Below are positions 7,367 through 17,520 of a stretch of DNA of 64,000 bases, piece after piece. Position numbers and translations under genes: made by a program. The stretch comes from JAGVIE01 sp964520905 (GTDB lineage: Bacteria; Bacteroidota; Ignavibacteria; UBA10030; SZUA-254). Location: assembly GCA_964520905.1 (NCBI GenBank), contig CAZFQL010000006.1, forward strand, positions 1-64,000. Direction: 5' to 3'. Below the pieces are notes generated by a model. It searched no databases. It was not told where the DNA came from and worked only from the letters and a program-made list of their open reading frames with translations. Numbering within the stretch: position 1 is the stretch's first letter; each line of letters opens with the position of its first letter.

Positions 7367-9271
7367 TTATTTACGACGCTGACTGTACCATCCGGGGATG
7401 GGATCTTTCGCGAAGTAAAATGATTCCGATGTATTAAGATTTGCCGGATCGGCTTGACCCATATCATTTGCATAACGAACCATCGAATACCACTCAGGCA
7501 TATAACCGACCGGTTTATTGTTGTCATAGAGATCACCTTGTTGGTATCGAACATCTTCATATGGTAGATGCCAGGATGTAGGCATGTAGTTACCCCATCG
7601 TACTACATCGATAGTTTTCTTATCGTATCCAAGGAATACCTCCGTTATTCTATCTTCTTTAATAAGGTATTTTACAAGCCGAATTTCACCCTGAGGTAAT
7701 AAATCCCATTTATACCAACGAACGCCGAAAGTTGCTGTATCATCATAAACGTAAGCGATACTCGCGTTCACAAGATTAACAATGCCTGGTCCGAGTTTTA
7801 TATGATTGTCGAACCTGACGCTGTCATTCCTGATGACCGTGAATCCGCCTGGCGATACATTCTTAACCTCTTTAGGACCAAAGATAGGTAATAGAGATGG
7901 AGGTATCGGCTGTCCAACATATTTATACCAGGCAGTTGGCAGATCGAGATATAACTGAGGATCAAATAAAATTATCCCTACATCACTGTTGAGTGTATCA
8001 TCATAATTCACTACACTCGCATCAGGATTTACGTAGTTTATAATATTAAAGAATGGTTTCCTCTTCGCATACATCTCGAGCACATACCTGTTTCTAACGC
8101 GTACATTTGCCGGGTTGAAATGCACGCCCGTTAATCGCGATGTGGTGAAGTTTGTACCCTGCTTCCATGTCTCACCACCGTTATAGGTGTTCAGCACTAT
8201 ACCTCCGTCACCAATTGCTACTCCGCGGCCGCTATCAACGAAAGCAACTTTATAAAGATTTGCCGAGACTGGAGTTTCTTTTTTAACCCAAGTTTCACCT
8301 AAATCGGTCGACTTAAGTATAGTCCCATTATCACCGACAACCCATCCGACTTTGTAATTATATGCATTGGCACCTTTCGGTCCAAAGAAAATCCCTCGCA
8401 AAGCCGATGTTGTTGGGCTGGTTCGTGAATTCCATATTGCGCCGGCATTTTTCGTTACGGCAATCGCGCCATTAGCTCCGACGATGATACCTGTATCATA
8501 TGTGAAAAAAACAGAATAAAAATTTGGTTTAGATGCGAGAAATTCATCCGGTGGATTTATTTTATTCCAAACTAATCCGGTAGTTCCTTTCTTAAGAATA
8601 GCCGCAGAATCGCCGACAGCATAAAGTTTGTCTAAAGCAACGAATGCAAACGCATTGAGATTTGCCGGTATTCGTGCGCTATTGTACATCAACCAGGTTG
8701 CTCCCCTGTTTGTAGTCCGCATTATAAGACCGCTATCTCCGACAGCAAATCCAGCCTTCGCAGGATGCGGTAATAAGATAACGTCACGAATAGTTTTCTT
8801 AGTTGTATCGGGATTAGCAACCGGTGAATCAAGAATTGTAAAGCTTTGACCGCTTTTTTTGATCTTCAATATTGCGCCATTATCGGCAACGATAATACCG
8901 GAGTCCGCGACTGAGAAACTCACATCGTTGAAAGGTCGATTCTCAAATCCGGCCGGTGAAAGAATACGAGACCAGGTTTCCCCATCGTCATCCGTATAAT
9001 AGCACGAGCCATTATCGCCGACAACGACTCCAACAATCGGATATTGCTGATAAAACCATTGGAAGTATCCCCTCGTTGGATTGTACACTTCAATCCATGA
9101 AAAATCGTAATACTTATCAGGCGAAAGTGTGAAAACTTCACTGACGATTAGATTATTCCCGGGCGGCGGTGGACGATTTGTATCCGGTTTATTGGTGATC
9201 AGTTCGCAGCCGCTTAAAAATAATGTTGACCCTATAACTATTATAGAAAATACGTAGAACAACGATTTCAT
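7367..9271 (-). CDS. Lipoprotein with BNR/Ycf48-like beta-propeller repeats
   Basis: 634 residues from the ATG at 9271, chosen because GGAG lies 8 bases upstream and a lipoprotein signal follows (lipobox LSGC). An upstream in-frame ATG at 9307 has no such support. Residues about 40-400 carry repeated units of the type VGDNGxxxxTxDxGxTW, the BNR/Ycf48 pattern of a seven-bladed propeller. Examples are VVGDNGTILKSTDLGETW and AIGDGGIVLNTYNGGETW. The C-terminal ~200 residues have no clear domain; a lamin-tail-like segment is possible. It is probably an outer-membrane or surface lipoprotein. It is the last gene of the envelope operon, after the PorV-family gene, and ends before a strong terminator. 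Confidence 0.8.
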   Translation of the reverse strand: MKSLFYVFSIIVIGSTLFLSGCELITNKPDTNRPPPPGNNLIVSEVFTLSPDKYYDFSWIEVYNPTRGYFQWFYQQYPIVGVVVGDNGSCYYTDDDGETWSRILSPAGFENRPFNDVSFSVADSGIIVADNGAILKIKKSGQSFTILDSPVANPDTTKKTIRDVILLPHPAKAGFAVGDSGLIMRTTNRGATWLMYNSARIPANLNAFAFVALDKLYAVGDSAAILKKGTTGLVWNKINPPDEFLASKPNFYSVFFTYDTGIIVGANGAIAVTKNAGAIWNSRTSPTTSALRGIFFGPKGANAYNYKVGWVVGDNGTILKSTDLGETWVKKETPVSANLYKVAFVDSGRGVAIGDGGIVLNTYNGGETWKQGTNFTTSRLTGVHFNPANVRVRNRYVLEMYAKRKPFFNIINYVNPDASVVNYDDTLNSDVGIILFDPQLYLDLPTAWYKYVGQPIPPSLLPIFGPKEVKNVSPGGFTVIRNDSVRFDNHIKLGPGIVNLVNASIAYVYDDTATFGVRWYKWDLLPQGEIRLVKYLIKEDRITEVFLGYDKKTIDVVRWGNYMPTSWHLPYEDVRYQQGDLYDNNKPVGYMPEWYSMVRYANDMGQADPANLNTSESFYFAKDPIPGWYSQRRK

Positions 9272-9308
9272 TCTTTTCTCCAATTTAATATCTTTATTGA
9301 GGGACATC

Positions 9309-10253
9309 TTAAAACTGTAATTCGAATGTCATGGAATAAGTCCCTGGCAAATATTTAAAGTTATTATAAGCAAGATCGAGCGTGCCATCGACGCCGAATG
9401 TGCCCATCGTTAAACCAAGCCCGCCGGTGAAATCTTCCTGATCGTATGCAAATTTATACCCGCCTCGAAGTGCAACCATATTATTGAAGACGTACTCTGC
9501 GCCCAGGTTATACTGTTCCTCTGCATCGTTCAATCGGGATATTTGCAAGGTCGTTATCACTTGATGGTTGGCTTCCTTCAGAACGTCAACCAGAACGCCG
9601 AACCGCAACGCTGTAGGAATAGATGATTGCTCTTCCAGATACTGGATGTCTTTACCGATATTGTTCAATGAGACGCCGATATGACTGCGAAGAATTGCTA
9701 TGTCATAAAGTGTTCCTATATCGAATGCGAATGTTGAGGCGCTTACCTCTGTATTGAACAAATAGGATTTAATATATTTCGCGTTTATTCCGACTCTGAA
9801 TTGATCCGTTACCTGGCGAGCATAGGCTAAGCTGAATGCATAATCGCTTGCACGGAAATTACGCCCGGTTCCCTCAGGAAACAATGGCGTAGTTTCAACG
9901 ATATCGCCCGTAGTCAGCATAGTGATGCTCATTCCTACAGCGCCAATACCGGGAAAATTTTTTACGACGCCGACAAACGAATGCTGTATATCCGCGAACC
10001 ATGATGTATAGGTAAATCCAACGCCATAATTAGTAACAGTCATCATGCCGGCTGGATTGAATGGAATTGACGAGACACCATTTGCAACAGCAACCTGTGC
10101 GCCACCTATTCCAACAGCGCGGGCGCTTGTAGGTATTTTAAGGAATGTGGCAGATGTCGTGCCGGATCTATTGCCTGCTGTACTTTGTCCACTCAGGAGT
10201 ATTAATAAAAGAGCGATAATCCCAAGATTTAATATTATTTTATATAATCTCAT
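9309..10253 (-). CDS. PorV/PorQ-family outer-membrane protein
   Basis: 314 residues from the ATG at 10253, preceded by AAGGAG at good spacing; an upstream ATG at 10280 lacks this. A signal peptide is followed by the FLKIPTSARAVGIGGAQVAVANG block. PorV proteins and UPF0164 barrels share this block (S-A-R-A-x-G-x-G-x-A), with FNPAGM shortly after. The rest has alternating strands ending in F, typical of a 14-strand FadL-like barrel. PorV shuttles T9SS cargo to the attachment machinery. This gene lies directly after a gene for a protein with a T9SS-like sorting domain, so a dedicated cargo role is a reasonable inference. PorQ-like or general barrel functions are alternatives. Confidence 0.8.
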   Translation of the reverse strand: MRLYKIILNLGIIALLLILLSGQSTAGNRSGTTSATFLKIPTSARAVGIGGAQVAVANGVSSIPFNPAGMMTVTNYGVGFTYTSWFADIQHSFVGVVKNFPGIGAVGMSITMLTTGDIVETTPLFPEGTGRNFRASDYAFSLAYARQVTDQFRVGINAKYIKSYLFNTEVSASTFAFDIGTLYDIAILRSHIGVSLNNIGKDIQYLEEQSSIPTALRFGVLVDVLKEANHQVITTLQISRLNDAEEQYNLGAEYVFNNMVALRGGYKFAYDQEDFTGGLGLTMGTFGVDGTLDLAYNNFKYLPGTYSMTFELQF

Positions 10254-10276
10254 AGTTTTTTCTCCTTGAAATCTTG

Positions 10277-12685
10277 TCAACGAATCAAAACAAATTTATC
10301 GATTTGAGTCCCGAACTTCGATTCGACGCTGTACACATATACTCCGCTGGCTAAAGCGCGGCGGTTTTCACTCATTAGATTCCATTCTATCTCGCCTCGA
10401 TCACTCTTATATTCATGGAAGTTGGCACTTAAAGTTACATTGGGTGGTAATCCTGAATTTTGATAACCACCGGCGATCGTATTGGATATCGTCGAGATCA
10501 ATTCACCGGCAATCGTAAAGATTCTTAGCGTCCATTCACCCTCCGGAAGATGAATAAATTTCACTCTTCTATATGACTCATCCCAACTAGAAATCTGACC
10601 TTCCCAGCCCCCATTTTCAAAAGTATAGTCTTGATCGACCCGATAAGGATTAGGAACAACCAACACCTTGTTAACCTCTCTTGATATATCAAACGGCACA
10701 TCGATTAAGACGGCATTGTTCAAGAAATCGGACTCGGCATTTTGTGATCTCAAAGTATCGTAACGAACCCCCCCTTCTGGAAGTGGAATAGGTAAGAGTA
10801 CGATATCCGGGATACCGAACGCAGTAACGACATAGTGATAACGTTTTCCTCGGACAAGGAATGAATCGGTAAACGTAGAATCTAAATGTTCAATCGACCA
10901 GAGAGTTGCCGTATCGGGAATTGTATATTCATGGAGTAATGTATATTTACCTTTCGCCGGTGTATCGCCGACATCTTCCGATCTGTAAAGTCTAAAACCG
11001 GTGAATGTTCTCCCACCGGGTAATTTTCCATTTTCATCGCATATATGCTTAATAACTGATGGATCACATGCAGAATTGGTATTGCATGGCACCGGATATC
11101 TGCGCCAGTGCAGGGAATCATAATGCTGTTCGATGTATTTATTAGAATCGTCCCAAACATCGTATGGTCCACCGAGGATGTCATTCCAACTAACATGCGG
11201 GAACCAAGTAAGTTTAACCGAATTGTCAACAATCTTATAATCTAATTTGGGTGATATTAATGCTGTCGGGGTTGTATAGCCGCGTCTATACAATTTTATC
11301 GCCTTCTCTGCATTTTCTTTCAAACTGTTCGTACCTCCGGCAACTGCATCACCGGAAATAAGAGCAATTGAAATTTTTAAAGTGTCACCGGGTCTAATCT
11401 CGTCAAACTTTCCAAACGAGAAAAGGAAACGCGTGTCTGAACAATTTGTTTCCGGCTGATTATCAGCTATCTTTTTTGTAAAAGCTGTCCCGTTCATCCA
11501 TGTGTAAATCAGAGAATCGTTAGTTCCAGGGTCTTGTCTGGTTGAAAAATCTGACCACTGCCAGATGAACTCAAGCGAGTCGAGCGATTTTGGAGTACCA
11601 AGAACGGTTATCCCTAAAGGAGTGGAACCACGATCAATAGGATTATGAATGTAACCTGTTCTGAGCGACTCCATATAAGCGGAGTAATTATTCTGGACAT
11701 AACTAGGGTTACTGATCGGTCCAAGGTCAATATCGGCAAAGAAACCGACATAAACATCTTTGATTACCTTGTTCCCGGCATTAATGAACCAATAATCGAA
11801 CGGAAGAATTGCTTCAGCATACTCATTAGCCCATGCATACGATTTCTGTATGACCTTTATGCCCATCGGAACATGCCCTGGAATTGTCGGACGGCTGAAA
11901 GTATCTGTGGCGGCGCAGTATAGATCGTTATCGGAAATTGCTCCGTAATCTTCGTCGACGTGGGGCTCCCCGTGATCGGAAATTCCATTATTCTCGAACC
12001 AGATATCTTCATTATTCTTAAACGGCAAAGTTCCATCCGGATTAGGATGACATTTATCCCGTTTAGCTGGGTCGAAGTTATCGCCGGCAGGATCTGGATT
12101 GGTTAGAGCATCATAAGGCTTGCCATCGCAAGACATTTCGACAGGATCCGCAAGTCCATCACCGCCGACATCGTCAGTTATTGGGTTCCAGTCGCCGTCG
12201 TTATCAGCGCCGTCCAATTCATCTTCATCGACTTTCCCGTCGTTGTCATCATCACATCCTCTGACATTCGGCTCACCAAGTTTTGTGGTTGCCGTTTGCC
12301 AGAAATGTTCTCGCCTCAGGTGTCTATATTCAGGCAGGAATTCTTTTCTTGCATCCGACCCGTTATATCCTTCATCAACCCTGATCACGCCGTCAACGAT
12401 TCCGCCGATCCTTGGTCCTGCGCCGAAGAGATGTTCCACTCCAGAGCCTGTCCGATATTCTAATCCAAAACGATCAGGCACATCATCTTCGCTGCCCGCA
12501 TCCCATGCTTGCATCCCCATCGCCATCTGGTTACTTAACCAGACACGCATGTTAAATCCCTGCTTGATCTTCTCAGAGAAAGTAACGGTAGTTTTAGAAA
12601 GTTTTTTATCACGTTTTTTTGTTCCGGCTTGGGATATCGAAACGATCCCAATAATAAGTAGTATACAAATTATCCATTTTTTCAT
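10277..12685 (-). CDS. Secreted protein with T9SS-type C-terminal sorting domain (paralogue 1)
   Basis: 802 residues with a clear signal peptide ending near AQAG. Residues about 145-175 carry an acidic D-x-D-x-DG run (DDDNDGKVDEDELDG and DNDGDWN), like calcium-binding thrombospondin type 3 or dockerin loops. The final ~100 residues start with VVPNPY and end SGVYVYSVESKFGTQIDKF. This is the FlgD-Ig/type A sorting domain pattern of T9SS cargo. The middle has a fibronectin-type look (FRLYRSEDVGDT). A close paralogue lies at 22819-25110. The gene sits between the TonB receptor and the PorV-family gene. Its biochemical role is unknown; it may be structural or adhesive. Confidence 0.8.
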   Translation of the reverse strand: MKKWIICILLIIGIVSISQAGTKKRDKKLSKTTVTFSEKIKQGFNMRVWLSNQMAMGMQAWDAGSEDDVPDRFGLEYRTGSGVEHLFGAGPRIGGIVDGVIRVDEGYNGSDARKEFLPEYRHLRREHFWQTATTKLGEPNVRGCDDDNDGKVDEDELDGADNDGDWNPITDDVGGDGLADPVEMSCDGKPYDALTNPDPAGDNFDPAKRDKCHPNPDGTLPFKNNEDIWFENNGISDHGEPHVDEDYGAISDNDLYCAATDTFSRPTIPGHVPMGIKVIQKSYAWANEYAEAILPFDYWFINAGNKVIKDVYVGFFADIDLGPISNPSYVQNNYSAYMESLRTGYIHNPIDRGSTPLGITVLGTPKSLDSLEFIWQWSDFSTRQDPGTNDSLIYTWMNGTAFTKKIADNQPETNCSDTRFLFSFGKFDEIRPGDTLKISIALISGDAVAGGTNSLKENAEKAIKLYRRGYTTPTALISPKLDYKIVDNSVKLTWFPHVSWNDILGGPYDVWDDSNKYIEQHYDSLHWRRYPVPCNTNSACDPSVIKHICDENGKLPGGRTFTGFRLYRSEDVGDTPAKGKYTLLHEYTIPDTATLWSIEHLDSTFTDSFLVRGKRYHYVVTAFGIPDIVLLPIPLPEGGVRYDTLRSQNAESDFLNNAVLIDVPFDISREVNKVLVVPNPYRVDQDYTFENGGWEGQISSWDESYRRVKFIHLPEGEWTLRIFTIAGELISTISNTIAGGYQNSGLPPNVTLSANFHEYKSDRGEIEWNLMSENRRALASGVYVYSVESKFGTQIDKFVLIR

Positions 12686-12719
12686 AGATATTAATCCTTA
12701 TTTGATTTCAATTAAATAA

Positions 12720-15647
12720 TCAATCCCAGTTTAACTTTACACCGAATAATACTTGCCGCGGCGGTTGAAATAAAGTCCGATCAAGCGCCCAGAACTCTGT
12801 TTCATTCCATGATCTGATAAGTTTTGCGCTATTATCCGAATAATCACCGTACTGAATTACACGTCCTGTGTAATTATTTATTGAACCTGTTTCAGGGTTC
12901 TTACGGTTCAACAGATTTATCACATCGAGTGTTAAGAGCAGGTTTATCGTCTCGTAAACACGTAATCCCTTATATATTGAAAGATTCACAGCAGAATTAT
13001 ATGGACCGGTTTCGCTGTTGACTTTACTATTATATTGGACTTGCGTATGTCTCGATCTCAAATATCCGTCGTATGGTGAACCGCTGTTGAAACTCCAAGT
13101 GAGAGAGATACCGTAGTTATTAACAAAAGGCAATCCGAAAAACTCACCTTCATCTCTCGGTCCAACCCGGTAACTTGCAAAAAGATTTGCAGTATGAGTT
13201 TGATCCCATGGCATCCTAACTTCGCGCGCTAATTGAGTTAATTGTGGGTTTAGCAGAACATCAAGATCCGTAGCAGCACGACCTTTTGCAATCAGATATG
13301 AGTAGCTGAGGGATACGGTAAAATTAGTTCCCAATGCCTGATTGAGTGACAGGTCGAAGCCACGAGAACTTGCGTAATCGAAGTTTTTATAAAAATTGAA
13401 ATCACCGCGTTTGACCAGAGTCGGATAATCGAATATATCTTTGTAATAAGCATGTACTGTAAAAGCCATATCATCGGTGAATTGATCTTCAAATCCGGCT
13501 TCATACGCAACAGTGCGTTGCGGTTTCAGATCGGGATTCCCAACAGTTGCCCCGGTACTTGCAGCATAGATATCTTTAAAATACCGTGTGCGGTCGGGGA
13601 ATTGAATGAAGTGACCGTAATTAAAATAAAATACAATCCGATCTGTTACAGGATATCCTATCGACAGGCGTGGACTATAATATCCATGTGTGAAGTAATA
13701 CCAGAAGCGTGTCATATCGTCCCGACCATTTTCCCGTTTATTTTCGCTGTTTCCACCGGGCATATTCCATACCCAATCGGGATCGTTTTGTCCGGAGCTT
13801 TTGCTGTCCAGGGTATCAACCCAATGGTATGCATATTTCCAAGAGTCTATATAATCATTATTATAAACTTGAGCGCCCAGATCAAGATAATCATAGCGAA
13901 TACCGACGTGTAAATTCAATCCAGCCAACTCGATGTTATCCTGCAAATATAAGCCTCCGCGGTTAGGGATGTTATTCAGGTGATACCTGTATAATCCATA
14001 CCCGGGATAATCACCATGTGACCACTCTGGTCTCGGATCGGGTGGAGCAACTTCAACACCATTTATCGAACGTGTGTAGGTTGGATAGAATATTTCCGTG
14101 GAATTGATATTTTCAAAGTAAATTTCCATTCCGGTTTTCAGCAAATGCAGATCATGCACTTGTGAATTAAAATCGAAACGTGAAGACCAGACAGTTGTGC
14201 GCGATGAATACCATCTCTGGCTCGTACCAAGTTCATTGAACCAATCACCATTTACGTCATATTTGTCTTTGTCCGCAGTAGAATATTCGTTGGGTTTTAT
14301 ACCTGCGACGTCATTACCGTTTCTGTTCTCTGATTTTGCAATATACAGCTTAAAGAGAGATTTAGGGCTAAAGAAATGCTGCCACGAAAAAGTATTTTGG
14401 ATCGCGACATCAACGCCAACAGCAGAAGAATCGGCACGGTATTTCCATGTCCTCACAGTCGCATTGTACGGATGGGAGGAAGCCAAGCTGGCATAATAAC
14501 CATAACTGAATTGATCGTCGCCACTAAGATCGTATTTCAACTTGGTATTAAAAGTGAATGAATTATCTTGATTGTCATTATACCGGAATCCTGTAGAATT
14601 CAAAATACCGCCGAATAATCCGTTTAGTTGTATTTTTCTTTCAATAGGATTATAGAATTCATTATGGTCATACTGATACCAGCCGTCACTACGCGTCATA
14701 TCGGCATTCATAAAGAATGTGAGGTTGCCCGGTATTTTCATTCCAAGTGTCGGTAACAAATATTTCGACATTGGTTCAGGTCCACCGAAAGAGAACGAAC
14801 TGTAGGCTTCATTTTGATGATTATTTCCGAAGCGATCGGTTCGAAATTGCGTCGAACCTGTATATCTATCCCCTCCCGATTTTGTCGTTATATTTATTAT
14901 TCCCGATTGAGCATTACCATAGTCTGCGTCAAAGCCGCTTGTCTGAACGCTGATCGACTGGATTGCGCTTGCTGATACGTTTAATCCGCTGGACCCGCCG
15001 CCTACACCTGTTGCTGCACCCGAGTAGAGTTGAGTAAGGGCTGCATTTGTAGACCCTGTTCCCGCATCTCCGGAATTTTCAACTACGTTATTCGTAGGAA
15101 CACCATCGACTAAATATTGTACTTCATTTGCTCTTCCGCCTCGAAGAAACAAATTCTTACCCTTTTTAACAAACCCTGCCTGGAGCTTTAAAACGTCTTC
15201 AACGCTCTTGACATTGGGGATGCTCTGGATAGATTTTTCTCCTACAGTTTTTGTGGAAGATGTTGTAAGCGAATTAACCAATTGCTGATCGGCAGTGATG
15301 GTAACCCCTGTCATTTGAACTTCGCTTGAAGTTAATTTAAAATTCAGAGGTGTTGTTTCATCAGCGCCGATTTTTACTTCCTTTACTTCCATCGAGGCAT
15401 AACCGATCTGACTTGCCTTGACGGTATACCTGCCTATAGGAATTCCGATAATAGAATACTTTCCGTCGATATCGGTTACTCCGCCGCGCGGCGTTCCGAC
15501 AACAAGAACGTTCACGCCGAGCATAGGTTCTCCGGAGACCGCGTCTGTTATTCGACCGACAATTTTACCGGTGTTGCCCGCGAATAGAATTAAATTTACT
15601 GTAAGGATTAAAAAGCAAATATATAAACTTCTAACAAATGTTTTCAT
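12720..15647 (-). CDS. TonB-dependent outer-membrane receptor
   Basis: 975 residues. After a signal peptide comes a carboxypeptidase-regulatory-like domain (about 25-110: GRITDAVSGEPMLGVNVLV, then DIDGKYSI). A plug domain follows (about 130-255), with SVEDVLKLQAGFVKKG, the LRGGRANEVQYLVDGVP segment and INITTKSGG. The remainder is a 22-strand barrel closing with an aromatic residue near the end (VKLNWD). Such receptors import large substrates with energy from TonB/ExbBD, which are not in this window. The substrate cannot be read from the sequence. It is preceded by two lipoprotein-like genes and followed by the T9SS cargo gene; a SusD homologue is not evident. Confidence 0.9.
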   Translation of the reverse strand: MKTFVRSLYICFLILTVNLILFAGNTGKIVGRITDAVSGEPMLGVNVLVVGTPRGGVTDIDGKYSIIGIPIGRYTVKASQIGYASMEVKEVKIGADETTPLNFKLTSSEVQMTGVTITADQQLVNSLTTSSTKTVGEKSIQSIPNVKSVEDVLKLQAGFVKKGKNLFLRGGRANEVQYLVDGVPTNNVVENSGDAGTGSTNAALTQLYSGAATGVGGGSSGLNVSASAIQSISVQTSGFDADYGNAQSGIINITTKSGGDRYTGSTQFRTDRFGNNHQNEAYSSFSFGGPEPMSKYLLPTLGMKIPGNLTFFMNADMTRSDGWYQYDHNEFYNPIERKIQLNGLFGGILNSTGFRYNDNQDNSFTFNTKLKYDLSGDDQFSYGYYASLASSHPYNATVRTWKYRADSSAVGVDVAIQNTFSWQHFFSPKSLFKLYIAKSENRNGNDVAGIKPNEYSTADKDKYDVNGDWFNELGTSQRWYSSRTTVWSSRFDFNSQVHDLHLLKTGMEIYFENINSTEIFYPTYTRSINGVEVAPPDPRPEWSHGDYPGYGLYRYHLNNIPNRGGLYLQDNIELAGLNLHVGIRYDYLDLGAQVYNNDYIDSWKYAYHWVDTLDSKSSGQNDPDWVWNMPGGNSENKRENGRDDMTRFWYYFTHGYYSPRLSIGYPVTDRIVFYFNYGHFIQFPDRTRYFKDIYAASTGATVGNPDLKPQRTVAYEAGFEDQFTDDMAFTVHAYYKDIFDYPTLVKRGDFNFYKNFDYASSRGFDLSLNQALGTNFTVSLSYSYLIAKGRAATDLDVLLNPQLTQLAREVRMPWDQTHTANLFASYRVGPRDEGEFFGLPFVNNYGISLTWSFNSGSPYDGYLRSRHTQVQYNSKVNSETGPYNSAVNLSIYKGLRVYETINLLLTLDVINLLNRKNPETGSINNYTGRVIQYGDYSDNSAKLIRSWNETEFWALDRTLFQPPRQVLFGVKLNWD

Positions 15648-15661
15648 TGATCAACTCCAGT

Positions 15662-17494
15662 TTATTTTTCGATATCTCTAAATGCGAGAGCGAGAGCTGA
15701 ATCAACAGCAGGGCGCTCCATATAGTATAACGGAACTCCGAAGAGAACCACATTAAATGTAATCCCGATGTAACGGACAGATACGGGCACCTGCTCAAAA
15801 TATTGGTTCCCAGTTTTAGATGCATATTTTTGAATCGTTTCGCCGAAACCAACCGGGTAATTCTTCATCATCGCGGTCATACCTCCATGCCATGCTGTAT
15901 CCATCTTTGTCGTATCAATCCGAAGGTTCGGATATCCACGTAAACCGTTTGCACCTATCCCATCTTCCTTAGGGAATCTGCCCAACTTGGGAATTGAAAC
16001 TTGAAAAATATTCCTATAGAATTCATCATTCCGTGGAAAATTTGTATTGGACGTGCTCGACCACCCGCTGAAAATAATATTGCCGCCAACATAACAATAA
16101 TCTCTAAGAACTGCTTGCTTAGTTCCTCCGACTTCATTCTCCTGTCCCCATGTATAATACCCGTATTCATCAACACAGTCCGAGTACATCAATACGGCTT
16201 TATATTTTGCAATCTCTGCCCTTCCGGGGAAAACGTATCTGCTTGCACGCCACATAATAAGATTCGAATCAGGAATTCCCAATCCATGGATAATATCAAG
16301 ATAGTAATTATCAACCGTCTGCCAATGTGGATGAGCCGGTGACTCAGGGACACTCGTACTATAATAAGAATTATTAATAACCAGAATTTTATTGGTTGGG
16401 GGCAGATCGGGCCTGGCAAATGGCGGATATATGGTATAGAATGTCTGCCAAGCAGAATCTATTTGTACACCAATTGAGTCGCCCTCTGTGTTTCTTTGAA
16501 TACGTAAGAAATAACCTACAGTATCAATTGAACCGAATTCATTCCTCGATTGAACATAAAACGTATGCTTGGTAGCGTATTGATCCGGGAAATCGGCGGC
16601 TGTTACGTATGCTTCTTCACTTGGGGTAAATTCCGACCATGGTATTTTCCCTGTCGTCGCCAGCCATTGATCTCGATCTACTACCCAGCGATAATCGAGA
16701 GTTCTGCTGTTTGGATCGATGCCCTGGAATGCAAATCTTATTCCTGAATATGTCGGAGTGAATCCGTTAATTGCGAACGCTGTATCAGTCGGACCTGAGA
16801 TAACGCGGGTATGCGGCGCGGTAACTTTAGGAGTCGTAAACATTGCCGTAGCGGGAGGATCCGATGCATCTCCAAGATTATCGATTGCCGCTACAATAAA
16901 TTGATGATAGTTCCATTCGTATTGTGAATCAAATATAAATGTTCCGGTGTTAGGATTTGTGTGCACAGGATAACTGTATTTCACACGCTGACCGGTTTGG
17001 ATCCGAATAGAATCGGGATTGGAAGCATAAATTTTTACGCCGCTAATCGTTATTGTATCTCCCCTCGCTAACGAATCGCTTACCTCATTGGGTAGACCTG
17101 TTTCTTTATCGAGCGTTGCGAAATATCTGTAGAGTGATGGTATCTGTTTATCATTGTTCGTTATAACCATCAAAGCGAATTCTTCAACGATAATATTCAA
17201 GATGTATTTGTATGGATGCATTGTATCAACGCCACTCGTTTGATATGTCCAAGTGTATTTAAATCCTGTAACAAAGCCATCCGGATCATCCCCTACCCAA
17301 TATAAAGTTAATCTCGGAGAGTCGCTGGTATCGTAAGGCACGGGAACGTTTGCTAAGCGAGTTTTGGGAGTAATGTTCTTAAGATATTCTCCCTCGTTTT
17401 CAGGATTGCTGCAATCCCAAGAGAGAAGAAGAATTACGCTTAATAGGATCAGCGCGATACTCTGTTTCAAATTAAACCGTATTAATTTTTTCAT
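15662..17494 (-). CDS. Large envelope protein, probably lipid-anchored or periplasmic
   Basis: 610 residues from the ATG at 17494, which has AGGAAA nine bases upstream. A second option is the ATG at 17524, whose ATGA overlaps the stop codon of the preceding gene and would give ten more residues. The N-terminus is hydrophobic and ends LLLSWDC, a poor but possible lipobox. The middle contains fibronectin-like or Ig-like strands (DDPDGFVTGFKYTW; AIDNLGDASDPP). The C-terminal part (KILVINNSYY, then YKAVLMYSDC and NIIFSGW) looks like a class I glutamine-amidotransferase-like or peptidase-like Rossmann domain. Its function is unknown. It is co-transcribed with its neighbours. Confidence 0.7.
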   Translation of the reverse strand: MKKLIRFNLKQSIALILLSVILLLSWDCSNPENEGEYLKNITPKTRLANVPVPYDTSDSPRLTLYWVGDDPDGFVTGFKYTWTYQTSGVDTMHPYKYILNIIVEEFALMVITNNDKQIPSLYRYFATLDKETGLPNEVSDSLARGDTITISGVKIYASNPDSIRIQTGQRVKYSYPVHTNPNTGTFIFDSQYEWNYHQFIVAAIDNLGDASDPPATAMFTTPKVTAPHTRVISGPTDTAFAINGFTPTYSGIRFAFQGIDPNSRTLDYRWVVDRDQWLATTGKIPWSEFTPSEEAYVTAADFPDQYATKHTFYVQSRNEFGSIDTVGYFLRIQRNTEGDSIGVQIDSAWQTFYTIYPPFARPDLPPTNKILVINNSYYSTSVPESPAHPHWQTVDNYYLDIIHGLGIPDSNLIMWRASRYVFPGRAEIAKYKAVLMYSDCVDEYGYYTWGQENEVGGTKQAVLRDYCYVGGNIIFSGWSSTSNTNFPRNDEFYRNIFQVSIPKLGRFPKEDGIGANGLRGYPNLRIDTTKMDTAWHGGMTAMMKNYPVGFGETIQKYASKTGNQYFEQVPVSVRYIGITFNVVLFGVPLYYMERPAVDSALALAFRDIEK

Positions 17495-17520
17495 TCTAAA
17501 TTTTCCTGATATGGGAATTT

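Noticed and set aside
12120..12719. 199-aa open frame on the plus strand opposite the T9SS cargo gene
   Set aside because: Low-complexity serine/proline product, mirror of the real coding strand, no ribosome binding site.
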